Source: Musa acuminata AAA Group
Lineage: Eukaryota > Streptophyta > Magnoliopsida > Zingiberales > Musaceae
NCBI RefSeq assembly: GCF_036884655.1
Contig: NC_088345.1
Span: 29,393,001-29,457,000, forward strand
Direction of reading: 5' to 3'
DNA: 64,000 nucleotides
A program made the translations under genes and the position numbers. Shown here piece by piece: positions 35,201 to 46,559 of this stretch. Within the stretch, counting starts at the first letter, position 1. Each line of letters begins with the position of its first letter. The notes beneath the pieces were generated by a model. That model saw only the letters and a program-made list of their open reading frames with translations, did not search any database and had not been told where the DNA came from.

Positions 35201-36230
35201 TTACATCTTTGAGTATTAATTTGCTCCCAATACTGGTCTCCAAGCAAATATCTCCAATACCCACAATCTTAAATGTACAATTGTTTCCCATTCTAACATT
35301 ACCAAAATCACCAACAGTGTAAGATCTAAAAAAATCACCATGAGAAGTAACATGAAATGAAGCACCAGAGTCAATTACCCAGTTACTGTCCTGAGCTACA
35401 AGACTGACACAACCTTCATCACAAACAATAGTGATATTACCTTCAGCAGCAACTGTATTGATCTCTTTTTCATTTTTCTTCATTTCATTCTGTTCTCGCT
35501 TCCAAAACCTACACTCTTTCTTTATGTGACCTGGCCTATTACAGTGAAAACATTTGATATCTCTTCTAGACTTGGATCTTCCTCTATAACCATATGGATT
35601 TCTGCTATGACTTCTTCCACATCTTTCTTGTTTTTCAGTAACAAATGCACCAGAAGAAGATTCACCCTGTTCTTTCCTTCTTGCATCTTCATTTAGCAAA
35701 CTATCTTTAACCATATCTATGGTTAGAATCCCCTCTGGTGTGGAGTTACAAATAGTCACCACATACGTTTCCCAACTTTCTGGTAAAGAGATGAGAAGTA
35801 ATAATCCCTGCATCTCATCATCTATATTCATTTTCATAGCAACCAACTTGTTTGCAAGACTCTGAAATAGGCTTATGTGCTCAACAATGTTACCACCACC
35901 ATCTTTATACTTCAAATTTACAAGCCTTCTGAGGAGAGAAATTCTATTTCCCACTGTCTTTTTCGCAAAAAGGTTTTCTAACCTTTGCCATACAACATCA
36001 GCTCTGGTTTCATCTGAAATATGCTCATGCAAGTTTATATCCATCCATCTTCTAATATAGGCAATAGCTTTTCTATGTTGAACTTCCTATTCTTCATCGT
36101 CCATAATAGAAGGTTTATCTTTAACCTTGATAGGCTTATATAAATCTTTGCAATAGAGCAAATCTTCCATCAGACGCCTCCAAGTGGAATAATTTGATGA
36201 GTTCAATTTAATCATACCATCTGACTCCAT
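32289..36230 (-). pseudogene. Copia D gag-pol, full length with three stops
   Basis: ATG at 36230 (MESDGMIKLNSSNYSTW) opens one frame of 1314 codons ending at 32289, with no frameshift. Three stops interrupt it: TAG at 36087-36089, TAG at 32646-32648 and TGA at 32574-32576. Domains in order: UBN2-type gag; CCHC knuckle (CFHCNRPGHIKKEC); protease (WVIDSGASFH, D-S-G intact); pre-integrase zinc motif (HKRLGH...CDHC); integrase core with HTDVC, RSDNGGEY and NGVAERMNRT; RT with YVDD (LLLYVDDMLIVG); RNase H (DADMAGDTDSRKSTSG, ending after 32573). The protein would be cut by its own protease into particle, protease, integrase and RT/RNase H parts. Tnt1-like (Tork) by motif similarity. Confidence 0.95.
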
Positions 36231-36265
36231 TTCAATCACATAAGAAAACTAGCACCAAACAACCT

Positions 36266-36282
36266 GATGCTCTGATACCACT
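36266..36282 (-). promoter_or_regulatory. Copia D primer-binding site
   Basis: GTGGTATCAGAGCATCAGG on the minus strand follows the 5' LTR after AACAA, matching the initiator tRNA-Met complement. Confidence 0.9.
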
Positions 36283-36976
36283 TGTTGGGAAGAAACCTGT
36301 TAATGCGGAATAATTCTTTTCTCTCTTTGTGTATCAAAATAGGTTCCTCATCAAAATATCAACTTGATATCAAAATGCTAATATCAATCAGCACAGCATA
36401 AACAATAGAGCAATAAATCAATCACACAGTGAGACCAAATCTTTTTAACGTGGAAAACCCAATGTGGGAAAAACCATGGGACCGCAGTCCACCTCAAACT
36501 TCCACTATCAATAATAATGATAACAGGTTTATAGTAGGTCTTCTCTAGAATAACTAGAGGATCAGAATAACATCAAGATCATAGATCTTGGCTCAAGAAT
36601 AGCATATCTTCATCACATAGGATGGATCTCCTCAAAAGAGAAGTCTAGGTCTCACGGAGTGGATATCGTAGGAAAGTACCTTAGAGAGGGTAAACTGTAG
36701 ATCAACACCGTTAGGATTGTAGAGTTTGCTGCAAGGATTCTCCACATAAAATTTGGGCCGAAACTGACAACGTTTGGCCACAGATCGTCAAGCAGAAAAC
36801 TCAGAAACCTAATCTTTCTCTCCCTATTTCTCTCTCCTCTTTCCTCGGTCGTCGCACGCTGCACGCTCACTGTGCACGCTGCACGCTCACTCAATTTTGC
36901 CCTTTCTCTCTTGATTTATTTGATTTGGGCTGATGGCCCAAATTTGTCCAAGCCCACATATGGGCTGGACCCAACA
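36283..36976 (-). repeat. Copia D 5' LTR
   Basis: 694 bp, TGTTGGGTCCAGCCC to CTTCCCAACA on the minus strand. It drives the gag-pol. The small ORFs within it are not conserved. Confidence 0.95.
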
Positions 36977-36981
36977 CACAA

Positions 36982-39432
36982 TGGCGAGCATCTCCTTATC
37001 ATATGTTGACATATTTTAATGAGAGAGAGACAATGTCTTGCTAGTGTATGCGAGTGGTCGACCATCTTACATGAGAATGACTCTAATTCTGACTCCAGAT
37101 GCGTTGGCCTCAATAATGAAGGGTTGGTTGAAATCTGGTAGTGCTAGCAGAGGCGTCGTCGTCATAACTGCTTTAAGTTTGTCGAAGGCAGCGAAGGCTT
37201 TGTCCGACCATTGGAAGACATCTTTTTTCAGTAAGGAAGTAAGTGGTGCACTGATCTTTTAATAGTTTTTCATGAACTTGCGGTAGTAGTCTATTAAACC
37301 CAGAAATCCATGTAGCAATTTTATGTTCCTCGGGGTCGGCCAGTTCTGCATTGCTTCTATTTTGGAGGGGTCCACCATTACACCTTCCTCTGATATGATA
37401 TGCCCAAGATATTCCATCTTTTATTGAATAAAGCAAAAATTCATAGTGGTCGTTGTGTGTTCGAAAGGCGATTTTCGGTATGCCTTTTTCACACACTCGT
37501 ATTTGATGATACCCGGAACGAAGGTCCAGCTTTGTGAAGATTTGTGCTCTCTTTTATCTAGCAATTCATCTATTACTGGGATAGGATATTTATCCTTGAT
37601 GGTTATGCCATTGAGAGCTCGGTAATCAACGCATATTTGCTATGTTGCATCCTTCTTGCATACAAGTAGCACCGGTGAAGAGTAGAGACTGCAACTTAGC
37701 CGAATAACCCCTGTTTCAAGCATCTCTTTTATAATCCTTTCTATTTCATCCTTCTGGAGATGTCGATATTGATATGACCGAGTATTTGCTGGAGGTTTGC
37801 TTGGAAGAATCATTATATAATGATCATACTGACGGGTAAGAGGTAGGTTGTGTGGTTTGTCAAATATATCTGAAAATTTAGCAAGCAAAGGAAGTAGGTT
37901 TGGATCTTCAAATTCTATTGGCTCTCCCTTAGTTTGCTGCTCAAATTGTACCAAAAAGCCGCTGCATGCTTTATGCAAAATCTTCTCTATTTGTTATGAG
38001 CAAATCGTCGTTACATCGCCCCCACGTTTCCCATGCAGTATCACCTATTTCTCCTTACTGTAAAATTTCATAATTAGTTACATAAAATTCTAAGAAACAT
38101 CACCTAATGTCGTCAACCATTCAATTCTGAGCATGGCCTCATGATCATCAAGAGGGAGGAGAAAGAAATATGCAATTATCTCTTGGTCCTATAGCAACAG
38201 TTTCACTCGTGGGCGCCTACGATCATACTTCAAAATCCGTCCGTCGATGACCTTAACGTCAAACCTGTTGTAATTCTCGATAGGTAAGGCCATCTGGACA
38301 GCAACCTTACTATTTAGGAAGTTATTAGTACTGCCCATGTCGATGAGAACAGTGATCAGATGTTGTTTGAGAAGGCCTCCAACTTTCATCGTTTACGGGT
38401 TTGAGTAGCCGGCTAGTGCATGTACCATAACTTCAGTCAGTTGTGGCTCTTCTTCTGCATCTTCTTCTTCATGTTCAAGGCTCTCTTCTGGATGTTCAAT
38501 GACCTCTTCTTCTATTGGTTCAATCATAAGAAGTCTCACTTTACTACAACGATGCTCACGGCTCCACGGCTCATCGCAATGCCGAAGCTCTTCTCTTGTC
38601 AACCTTTTTAGTGCAAGGACTCGATCGATAGTAGAGGGGGCTAAATGCTTCAGTATTGCTGGTTGAGGAGTGACCCTAGTCCTCCGAGCTTCATAGTTCA
38701 ATCGTTCCTCTTGATGTCGTGCAAAAGAGATGACTCTCATAAGCGTGTACGGTTGTCGTGCTTTAACTTCTCCCTGGATCTCTGGCTTCAAGCCCTCAAC
38801 GAAGGTCCCCAATAGCTGTTTTTGAGACCAATCATAAGTTTGATTAGCTAACCTTTCAAACCTGGTTTGGTACTCTTGAATGGTAGAGATTTGTCGGATC
38901 TTTGCTAGTTGTCGTCAATGTTCACGTAATCGATTGGTCCGAAGCGGATTAGCAGTCCTTCTTTGAATTATCACCATGAAAGGACTCCATAAGAATGTTC
39001 AAACTAGTCAAACCACTTTATGACATCCCCTTCAAGATGTATAGCTATAATTTTCACCATAAATGTGTCCGCGGTTTTATGGTACCGAAAATATCGCTCC
39101 GCGCGCGAGATCCAACCAATCAGGTCTCCTTTTTCCTATCTAGGGTAGTCCACTCTCATGCGTGGATAGTTGAGGTCAGTCATAGAGCTTCCCCTCTCTT
39201 GTAAGTTATATCTTCGGGCTTGGTGTGATTGGTTAGAGCTCTCTCCTTGATGTGATTTCTTCGGGCTTGATGGTCGGCCTAAACTGAGTTCAGTAAAGAG
39301 AGTCTGAATCTTATCCTCCATTCGGGCCTCGAATGCTTCAAATTTAGCTTTGATTACCTCCTCAGATGCCATATTATATACCTTCAAATCTATGATGTTA
39401 AGATCTCTCTTTTTTTTTCGGGTTAAAGACAT
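36982..39432 (-). pseudogene. Gypsy C gag-pol pseudogene
   Basis: ATG at 39432 (MSLTRKKKRDLN) starts gag. Frames break near 39130 and 38820, then resume with GTFVEGLKPEIQGEVK (38812). The knuckle has lost its first cysteine through a small deletion (HCDEPWSREHRC, about 38550-38590). The protease reads LIDMGSTNNFL: the active-site Thr of D-T-G is Met here, ACG in A and ATG in C. RT begins near 37930-37650. The catalytic YxDD part is missing at about 37425, where THNDHYEF meets the segment before [12 protein letters not shown] in a different frame. RT thumb and RNase H follow to 36982. The same RT junction is present in A. Confidence 0.87.
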
Positions 39433-40706
39433 GTATAGGTTGAGAGAAGTGATGGTCGAAAGGGCTGATGGATTGGTGGATGTAGGCTGCGGTTTAGGCT
39501 TATTTTGTGGTTGTTTTGGGTGCAGTTTGAGGGTATAGTTTGATAGAGTTTTAGGGCTGTGGATGAAAGTTTTGGATCTGTGGTAGATGACAACAAAGGT
39601 TTGATAGAAATCAGTGGAAGTTGCTGCAAATATGTGCTGTCTTATAAGAGCAGAATTATCGTCGAAGAAACAGTGGTTTCTCGATGAAATTTCCATCAAA
39701 AACTTGAGAGATTTGAGGAGAAAATTGACAGCAATATCTCAGTTTATATGATAGTAAGGATGTCCAATTTAATTAAGAAAATTTTGACAGTAACAGCAAG
39801 AAAATTGGTATAAGTTGCGATAGCAGAATTCTCATCGAAAAATTTTAACGATTTATGATGAAAATTTACAGCAATACAAAATCGTTTTTAGAGATGAATT
39901 CCTCAATAGATCAATCTTAGATGGAAGCCAAGATGATCTATAAAGTATATAAGAAATTTCATTCAAAAAAGATTATAAATAGATGAGTTAAGGCAATAAT
40001 ATGCGGCTGAAATTTTCTACAGCACAAATTTTTAAGTGTAGTAGATTGGACGTAAAAGATCAGTAGTTTATATTGAGAAATTTTGGACGAAACCAAAGGA
40101 AAATCTACTATTAGGAAGTGTCAAAGCTATCATAAAAATTTTGTAAAGATTTGGATAGAAAAAAAATAGTATCAAGATCAAACAAATAATACTATGCGGT
40201 TGAAATTTTACAGTACATATTTTCAAGTATAGCATATTAGATGTAAAATATCAATGGTTTATATTAAGAATTTTTTTGACAAAGCCAAAGGAAAACCTGC
40301 TGCTAGGAAGTGTCAAAACTGTTATAAAAATTTTATAGAGATTTGGATAGAAAAAATGTAGTAGCAAGATCAAACAATCTGTGCTATGCAGTTGAAATTT
40401 TGTAATGTATCTTTTGTCGTAGAGATGAAAACTTTGCGACGAAAAGTTTATGCAGTAATTTTAGAATAATTTTTTTTTTAGATTTTCGAATAAGGATAAC
40501 TAAATTGCAGCAGCAGTAAGATAGGAAATCAGAACCTGTTGCAATTCACGGGGAGATCAAAGGATAATCCACGGTGGTGGAGATGATGACGAAATTTGGC
40601 GACGATCTTTTAAGCAATTGTGGGAATTACTTTGGGTGGCTGTAGAGGGTTAATCGATGGCTGTGGAAGGGCTGCGAGATGCCAAGAACGTTGCTCTAAT
40701 ACCAGG
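39433..40706 (-). other. Gypsy C leader and PBS
   Basis: AT-rich leader with the same tandem unit of about 190 bp as in A (about 40007 and 40196). A PBS (TGGTATTAGAGC on the minus strand, about 40692-40705) sits just inside the LTR. Confidence 0.6.
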
Positions 40707-41092
40707 TATTAGAACCCTTACAGATTCTAAACTTGAGGTTGATCTCTTTAGGGGATCGGTCTCCTTGGAACTCTATAGGGGTTCCTCCCTCCAAGTTACT
40801 GCTCAAAGACTGCAGAAAAGATTCATCTATTGCTTATAAAAAGAAGAGGAATATATGACTATTTATAGGGCTTCTAAACCCTAACTTATAATAGGACTCC
40901 TACTCAAGACTTCTACTTCTAATCAACTCCTAATATGACTCATACTCAAGACTCATATTCATTTACAACTCCTAATTCTTCTCTAAGAAACAACCTCCTA
41001 ACCCTAGCCGGCCTCTTCACCTCTTTAATACGGGTATAACTTTTACATGAATGTCCCTCTCAATTAGTCCTCTCCTAACTAGAATCCTAACA
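40707..41092 (-). repeat. Gypsy C 5' LTR
   Basis: 386 bp from TGTTAGGATTC to GGGTTCTAATA on the minus strand. More diverged from its partner than A's LTRs are from each other. Confidence 0.88.
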
Positions 41093-41097
41093 ATAGT

Positions 41098-42190
41098 TTA
41101 ATTTGTGATATCTTAGATATTGAAAAAAATGATGCTTTTCTCGTGAACGATGGGATTTCATACTTATCAAGAGGCTATTAGAATATTTTGATGTCCCAAT
41201 CTATCTCATCTTCCCAAAAGTTGTAAACAACTTATTCCACGTAATATCAAATTATTTTATTACATTTGACTAGTGTCTTACTTTCTAAATAATATTTAAT
41301 ACTCTGAAATAGACACCATATCTTAGATTATGATAGGGTGTAAATAATTTTTCTGGACTTTGTGGGGGCATTCATCGTTGAGTTTACAATGCATTATCAT
41401 TTTCTCTTTGAGTTTTATTTAAATCTCATCTATCTTTTTATCATTATTAATGGCCATAAGTAAGTATTTTTTTTTAAGATTGACATGAGATTCTCTTCTA
41501 AGTCTTTAAATGAAAAGATTGTAAAAGAAAAAAATTAAACTAAGGAACATCGTTAATAAAACACCATGACGTTAAGAATTGAGGAATCAAGAGTCAATAT
41601 ACATAAAAAAAGATCAAACTACTAAAAATCATATTCCTCTCTATTGTTTGCATTTGTCAATTGTTCTTGCATGCTCGCTTAATGTTTCTAAGACTTGCTT
41701 TCTCAATTAAAATTTCAAGATTTAACAAGTTCTAATTCATCTTCTATTAATGTCACTAATATTCCAACAATATATGGATGACATGTTAATGAAAAGCCAA
41801 AATGGTTGACACTCACCTGTCCGAGACCTGCATCAACATCAAAAGATCTAATAATCCTGAATGTTGCACATCTGATGTCGGTTCAACAAAATATCTAGAT
41901 CTCATGATTCATCAAGAGAAACCAACATCAATTCAAAAAAGATGATGGTCATTCTCGACATAAAAGTCTCCAACCTTAGAAAAAGAAGTGACCGTCCAAA
42001 TAAGAGACATCAATTTGGATCGATGACAAAGAACAATGATTTAGACTAATCAACTGAGCCGTAGAGAAAGATTGGAGGGAAAGATTGTCGGCATTTGTGT
42101 ATGCAGCCTAATTCTTAATTACATGACTTTTGCACTTTATGCAGATAGGCAAAAAAAAACACCATGTTGCACATGCAAAAGATTTCTTGG
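41098..42190. other. Region between Gypsy C and the TCP gene
   Basis: AT-rich to 41800, then a less AT-rich stretch (41810-42110) without a usable open frame. I recognise no gene or element. Confidence 0.4.
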
Positions 42191-42832
42191 ATTTTATTAA
42201 TTTATTACAAGCAGCTTCAACGTTCTGCATTTCCCCCAGCATGGCAAAAATAACATATATGTTTTATTCATAAATTTTAAGAAGAAATGGCTACAAGTTC
42301 TAATAGCAATAGACACGTTCCAACAATCAGTCAATAAAGGTATATTACAGCGAAATGGTTTTACAGATATCAAATCTAACATAAAATTAGGTTTAACCAT
42401 CAATATGCACGAAGAAATAGAACCCTCCCAAAAATTGAAATTGCTAAGAGTGCTTAATAGGACGCACAGAAAGAAATAAGAATGCCAATTTTTTATTTGC
42501 ACCAACAAGCCAATCACAACTACATCGGTACCTCTACTATTTAAGGCCTAAAAACTCTTTTACCGACACACAGCTCTGTAATGATACACCTGCATGTTCC
42601 ATACATAGTAAAATAGGATTAAAATCCAAGACTGCCGATAAATGACATCCAATGCAAACTAACAGAGAAGAAGCTACCTGAGCTTGGTGAGGTTTGCAGA
42701 GAAAGGAAGGGCAGATAGATCGAATTACTCATCACTCGACGACATCAAAGAATGAAATTTCTGTCTCTTTCTCTGCCTTGTTTTTGTGGAAGTCACACAC
42801 ACACAAAGACATCCGACCAACCAACCAACCTT
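42191..42832 (-). other. Probable 3' flank of the TCP gene
   Basis: Lies downstream of the TCP stop on the minus strand. The ORF at 42197-42517 has no family features. Part of this stretch is likely the 3' UTR; its end cannot be placed. Confidence 0.4.
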
Positions 42833-43819
42833 CTAGTCTTCTGACCCCTGTGAATCATCCTCTGCCTGACGAGCCGGTCGCTGCTGCGGCTGTTGCAATT
42901 GCCCACTGCCATCAGCGCCGGCTCCCACCCTCTCCGTTGCCATCTGCTGATAGAACTGACCCAAGGCCTGCGGATCCAACACTCCCATAAGCCCATCTTG
43001 CGAGAGACCGAGCTCCAGTCCGGGCAGCTGTTGCCCATACCCACCGAACTTTGATGCAAAACTCATCGTGCCGATGTTGGGGCTGGGCAATTCCATTCCA
43101 TGCAATCCCATCTTCTGCATGAAGCTGCCTACCGATCCGTCGCCGCTGCCTCCGGCCCCAAGGTTCGAGTTGGATGAGGCGGCCGCTGTTGAATGCAGTA
43201 ATCCGGAGTTAAACCCACCCATTTGCGGCGGCGGCCATAACCCAGGGTGCAACCGAGGGACGCCAGAACCCCCAACCATGGCCCAGATAGGCCGCACGGC
43301 TGTGGCGGCTCCCTGATCCACTTCATCAAGCTTCCGATGGAGCCCGGCAAGGACAGTGGCGCTCGAATGGGACATGGGGCCACCGGCGGCGGCGGCGAGG
43401 GCCGATGCGGGGACGGTGCCCGAGCCTGTGGCGGCTATGATGGCGGGCTCCGCTTGCTGGAGGAGCCACTGGATTGTCTCCCCATCAGACTTGTGACCCA
43501 GTTCTCGGGTGAGCTGAAAGACCCTGGCAGCGCAGAGGACGGGCATCCTGATCCGTCTCCCTCTGCCGTCAACTTTTGTGTGCCGGTCCTTGTAAGAACT
43601 CCTCTTGGGCGCAAGCTGCCGCCTTTGCTCGTCCTTCTCCGCCGCTGCCGGCACCACTTGCAACTCCCTCCCGCCTGAGGCTGTGGAAGGAAAAAGGTCG
43701 ATATTTTCTGCTACTGAGGAAGCTGCGGCGGGTTCTCTCTTGTCTGACCGTAGGAGGCCCATAGCCTGGTGGAACTTGGGCACCTCTTGGAGCAACTTGG
43801 CAGAACTCTTGGGCTCCAT
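42833..43819 (-). CDS. Class I (PCF-type) TCP transcription factor, TCP9/TCP19-like
   Basis: ATG at 43819 and TAG at 42833-42835 give a 328-residue, intronless protein. Residues about 76-132 form the TCP bHLH-like domain: a basic part ([15 protein letters not shown]), then helix regions [20 protein letters not shown] and [14 protein letters not shown]. The four-residue gap in the basic region relative to CYC/TB1 proteins marks class I. A C-terminal [12 protein letters not shown] motif and [10 protein letters not shown] (about residues 260-295) point to the TCP9/TCP19 branch. Such proteins act in the nucleus on GTGGGNCC-type sites, regulating growth and cell division genes. The frame stays open to 44206; I chose 43819 because the typical protein begins there ([20 protein letters not shown]) and upstream residues look like translated leader. 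GC content is far above that of the flanks. Position 2 after RIRM-P is Val, where most members I recall have Ala. Confidence 0.93.
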   Translation of the reverse strand: MEPKSSAKLLQEVPKFHQAMGLLRSDKREPAAASSVAENIDLFPSTASGGRELQVVPAAAEKDEQRRQLAPKRSSYKDRHTKVDGRGRRIRMPVLCAARVFQLTRELGHKSDGETIQWLLQQAEPAIIAATGSGTVPASALAAAAGGPMSHSSATVLAGLHRKLDEVDQGAATAVRPIWAMVGGSGVPRLHPGLWPPPQMGGFNSGLLHSTAAASSNSNLGAGGSGDGSVGSFMQKMGLHGMELPSPNIGTMSFASKFGGYGQQLPGLELGLSQDGLMGVLDPQALGQFYQQMATERVGAGADGSGQLQQPQQRPARQAEDDSQGSED

Positions 43820-44400
43820 GAGAGGGAGGCAGGAGGGGAAAAGGTGGAATTTTTCGCAGAGTTGCGCAGAAAGAACCGAGCAGAGTTGAAACGTTGATGC
43901 TGTGAGGCTCACCTCCATGTGTTTAGTCAAATGGAATTCATGCCCAAGTTGTAAGATTATTGTCTGCTTTAGATTTATCTGTCCTGTCTTAATCATGCTA
44001 CCAAGTAAAATTCCCTCCCCACTTTCTACTGATTGGACTCTCATCTCATCATTATTGCTTATTTGTTTCCATTCCTTCTTTCCACCCTGTCTGTGACGAG
44101 ATTGCTTGGGACAGCGCAGTTGCATCACTTGGAAGGGACTCCAATTCTCCAGGTGGAACTCTGTATTGGCAGCACACAAATAGGAGGATTTTAGACCAAA
44201 AATCACATGAAAGAGTACTTCCTCTGTTGTTTTGCCTCTTCATGCATGAGTGGGTTGCTTACAGGTTATATATGTCTCCCTTCGAGATGGTTAGCTGTGC
44301 AGAGAAAACACATTCTCGTCGTTCACTGTAGTTGTAGATAGAGCCCACTACTTGCCAGCTAATCCACAATTGGAAGGGGAGAGAGCAGCAGGAATAAATT
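43820..44400 (-). promoter_or_regulatory. TCP gene 5' leader and proximal promoter
   Basis: Upstream of the TCP start on the minus strand. A TATA-like ATATATAACC lies at 44265-44274, about 450 bp above the ATG. GTGGGCTC at 44341-44348 resembles a half of the class I TCP site and could be a self-regulatory site. ATGGAGGTGAGCC near 43919 could be a short upstream start or a splice donor. All are weak, unaided readings. Confidence 0.35.
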
Positions 44401-45869
44401 GAGATCAAATCCTCACTTATACCGTCATGAAAAGGATCTCATGCTCTCATGAACTTTTTCTCAAATTTTTTTTTTTTTTTTCATTTTCCCTCAAAAGTGT
44501 AGGTTCCCCAAACTGTGTCCAAACTGTGAGCTTTTTATCAAATATAGTGTCAACATTATTTTAAGGATCCCAAAAAGAAGTTAGGTGCTTTTTAAAAAAA
44601 ATATATTTTTTCAAAAGGAATATTCTATTTTTATTTTTTTCAAATGGTACTAATAAAACCGAAAATATACCTCACCTTATAGTTTTACGGTAAGTTTTGG
44701 GGGCCTGGTCTAAGTGGATGTTATCCGTCACCACAACAAGAATATTATAAACTCTATTTAAAAATATTATAAATGAGCTTATACTCTCAATTAAACCAAT
44801 ATGAAAATTTAAAGTTTGATATTATAATGGTCTATCAACATTGACAACTAAAGAGATATAATATGATGTCACTTATAATATTTTTCAATATTTTTATAAT
44901 ATCTTTAACGTCTCAACAAAACACGACAAATGTAATCAAAACATATAAAAAATTATTTGATATATTATACTAAGATTCAAATACGTATTATAATAGTTTA
45001 GGAACAACATCACCCGAATAAAAATTAAAAAAAAAATATATTATCATGTTTTAATCATCACAATAAAAATATAATCAATAACCAAAATGAACTCCTAACT
45101 TCAACCAAACCAACTATAAGCCTAAGAATATAATATCATAATAGTCTACAAACAATAATAACTAACAAGAAATAAAATAATATCACTTATAATATTTTTT
45201 AATAATTTTACAGTGTTTTCACCACCTTAACAAGAATATTGCAATGCTATTGAAAAAAATTATAAATGAGATAAATGAAAATACTACAACAATCTATCCA
45301 CTTAGACTAGTGCACCCTATGGACTTATCTATAAGGTATCTCCAAAGCTGACGAGAATAATATCATTGTGGCCAGTGAGGAGTATTCTTGATAGAATTTA
45401 AAACAAGAGGCACCATTTGAGAAAAATAAAAATAAAAGGCACGTGTTCATAAAAAAGCAAAAAAGGAAGGCTTTTTTTAGGAAATTTTCTCAAACAACTT
45501 ATAGGGTGTTTAATCACAAAAAACTATTTATTTGTATATTTATCAAAAAAATATTATTATTTCTTCTGAATTTTATTTTTGTCCTTTCTGTTATCAACAA
45601 CAAACTAAGATAAAAAAAGAAAAGGAAAGAAAGATGAATTTTCACCGGAAACGAGTATGATAATGGAAAATACCCGATATTGGGAATTCTTTACTAATTT
45701 TCGAAAGTTGAAATTTGTCCACTCCATCTGGTAGATGGAGTTTCACATTTATCGTCATGCTCTAAGATGATTTCTCTTTTTCTCTACCATTTTAAATTAA
45801 AATAGCTAGTTTATCTACGTGATAGATTATATGGTAACTTGAAGAAGACGTAAATTTCATAATTTGAAA
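44401..45869. other. AT-rich DNA with degenerate duplications
   Basis: Holds poly-T (44466-44481) and a loosely duplicated block (about 44730-45110 and 45140-45310) with ACAAGAATATT and CACTTATAATATTTTT words. No gene is recognised. Confidence 0.45.
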
Positions 45870-46350
45870 AATAATCTATAAGCGTCGCATAGATGTACTA
45901 TTCAAAATAATCTCAAAATTTTAGAGAAGCTTTGAATATGAACTTATAGAGATGTGTCACTAGTTTTTCATTTTAGAGATTATTTTGATATTTTTATGAA
46001 TATTTGAACATAGTGTGTCATTTTTTATTTTCTCCTTTTTTTTATTTCTAAAATATTATAAGGCATCCATGCAATGTTTTTTCACATTTGAGCTTCTAAA
46101 TAAGTTAACAATATATATAGAAAATTTGGTTCAAATTTTTGTTATAATAGCTGATGCCCTATTATTGAGAAAAATTAAAAAATAATTCATTGCATAGATG
46201 CACGATATAAAATGATCTCAAAATTTTTGAATAGCTTTGCATAAGATACTTATGGACATATGTTATTGGTTTTTTTATTTTATAGAGTTTGTTGGTATTT
46301 TTATTAATTTTTTAGCATCTAAATAGAGTGCCAGTATTCTATTTTCTTTT
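45870..46350 (+). repeat. Two diverged units of the 300-bp tandem repeat
   Basis: Contains the array's landmarks in order: CATGCAATGTTTTTTCACA, TTGAGCTTCTAAATAAG, GCATAGATGCA, CTCAAAATTTT, GGACATAT, GTGTGTCATTTT. They lie in the same direction as the main array at 49490-54255. Confidence 0.6.
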
Positions 46351-46559
46351 TTTTTTTCTAGTTAGATAATTTTTGGCTTTAAATAGGAAATAATCATGTC
46401 ATCAAACATATATTATATGCATAGAATGTTTAAATGTTGATTTAAGCATAATTATGTTTTTATTTATATAAATTTCTATTTAATTATCAATAATTTTTAA
46501 ATATCATCTTTACAATGTTATTTGTTGGTATCTATGGATTATATTATTCTAATGATGAA

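Larger units (their letters stand above)
31580..36976 (-). mobile_element. Copia D, young and nearly intact, inserted in Gypsy C
   Basis: A 5397-bp insertion with TG...CA ends and an exact CACAA duplication (31575-31579 and 36977-36981). The empty site can be read in Gypsy A at about 9950. LTRs are 693 and 694 bp and about 98% identical by eye. PBS, polypurine tract and a full-length gag-pol are present. Sequence motifs place it in the Tnt1/Tork group of Copia. Three stop codons are the only evident damage. Confidence 0.95.
30417..41092 (-). mobile_element. Gypsy C, same family as A, non-autonomous
   Basis: LTRs of 393 bp (30417-30809) and 386 bp (40707-41092) are flanked by ATGGT (30412-30416) and ATAGT (41093-41097), a duplication with one later change. 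Minus-strand order is the same as in A: LTR, PBS, repeat-bearing leader, gag, protease, RT, RNase H, integrase tail, polypurine tract, LTR. Copia D sits at 31580-36976. The deletions in RT and integrase match those in A, although A and C have different target duplications and so inserted independently. Confidence 0.9.

Noticed and set aside
41810..42110. Possible exon upstream of Gypsy C
   Set aside because: The base composition is less AT-rich than the flanks, but stops occur in all frames and no motif is recognisable.
43820..44206. N-terminal extension of the TCP protein to 457 residues
   Set aside because: The extra 129 residues have no TCP-family features. The family-typical start lies at 43819 and the upstream DNA has the base composition of the flank.
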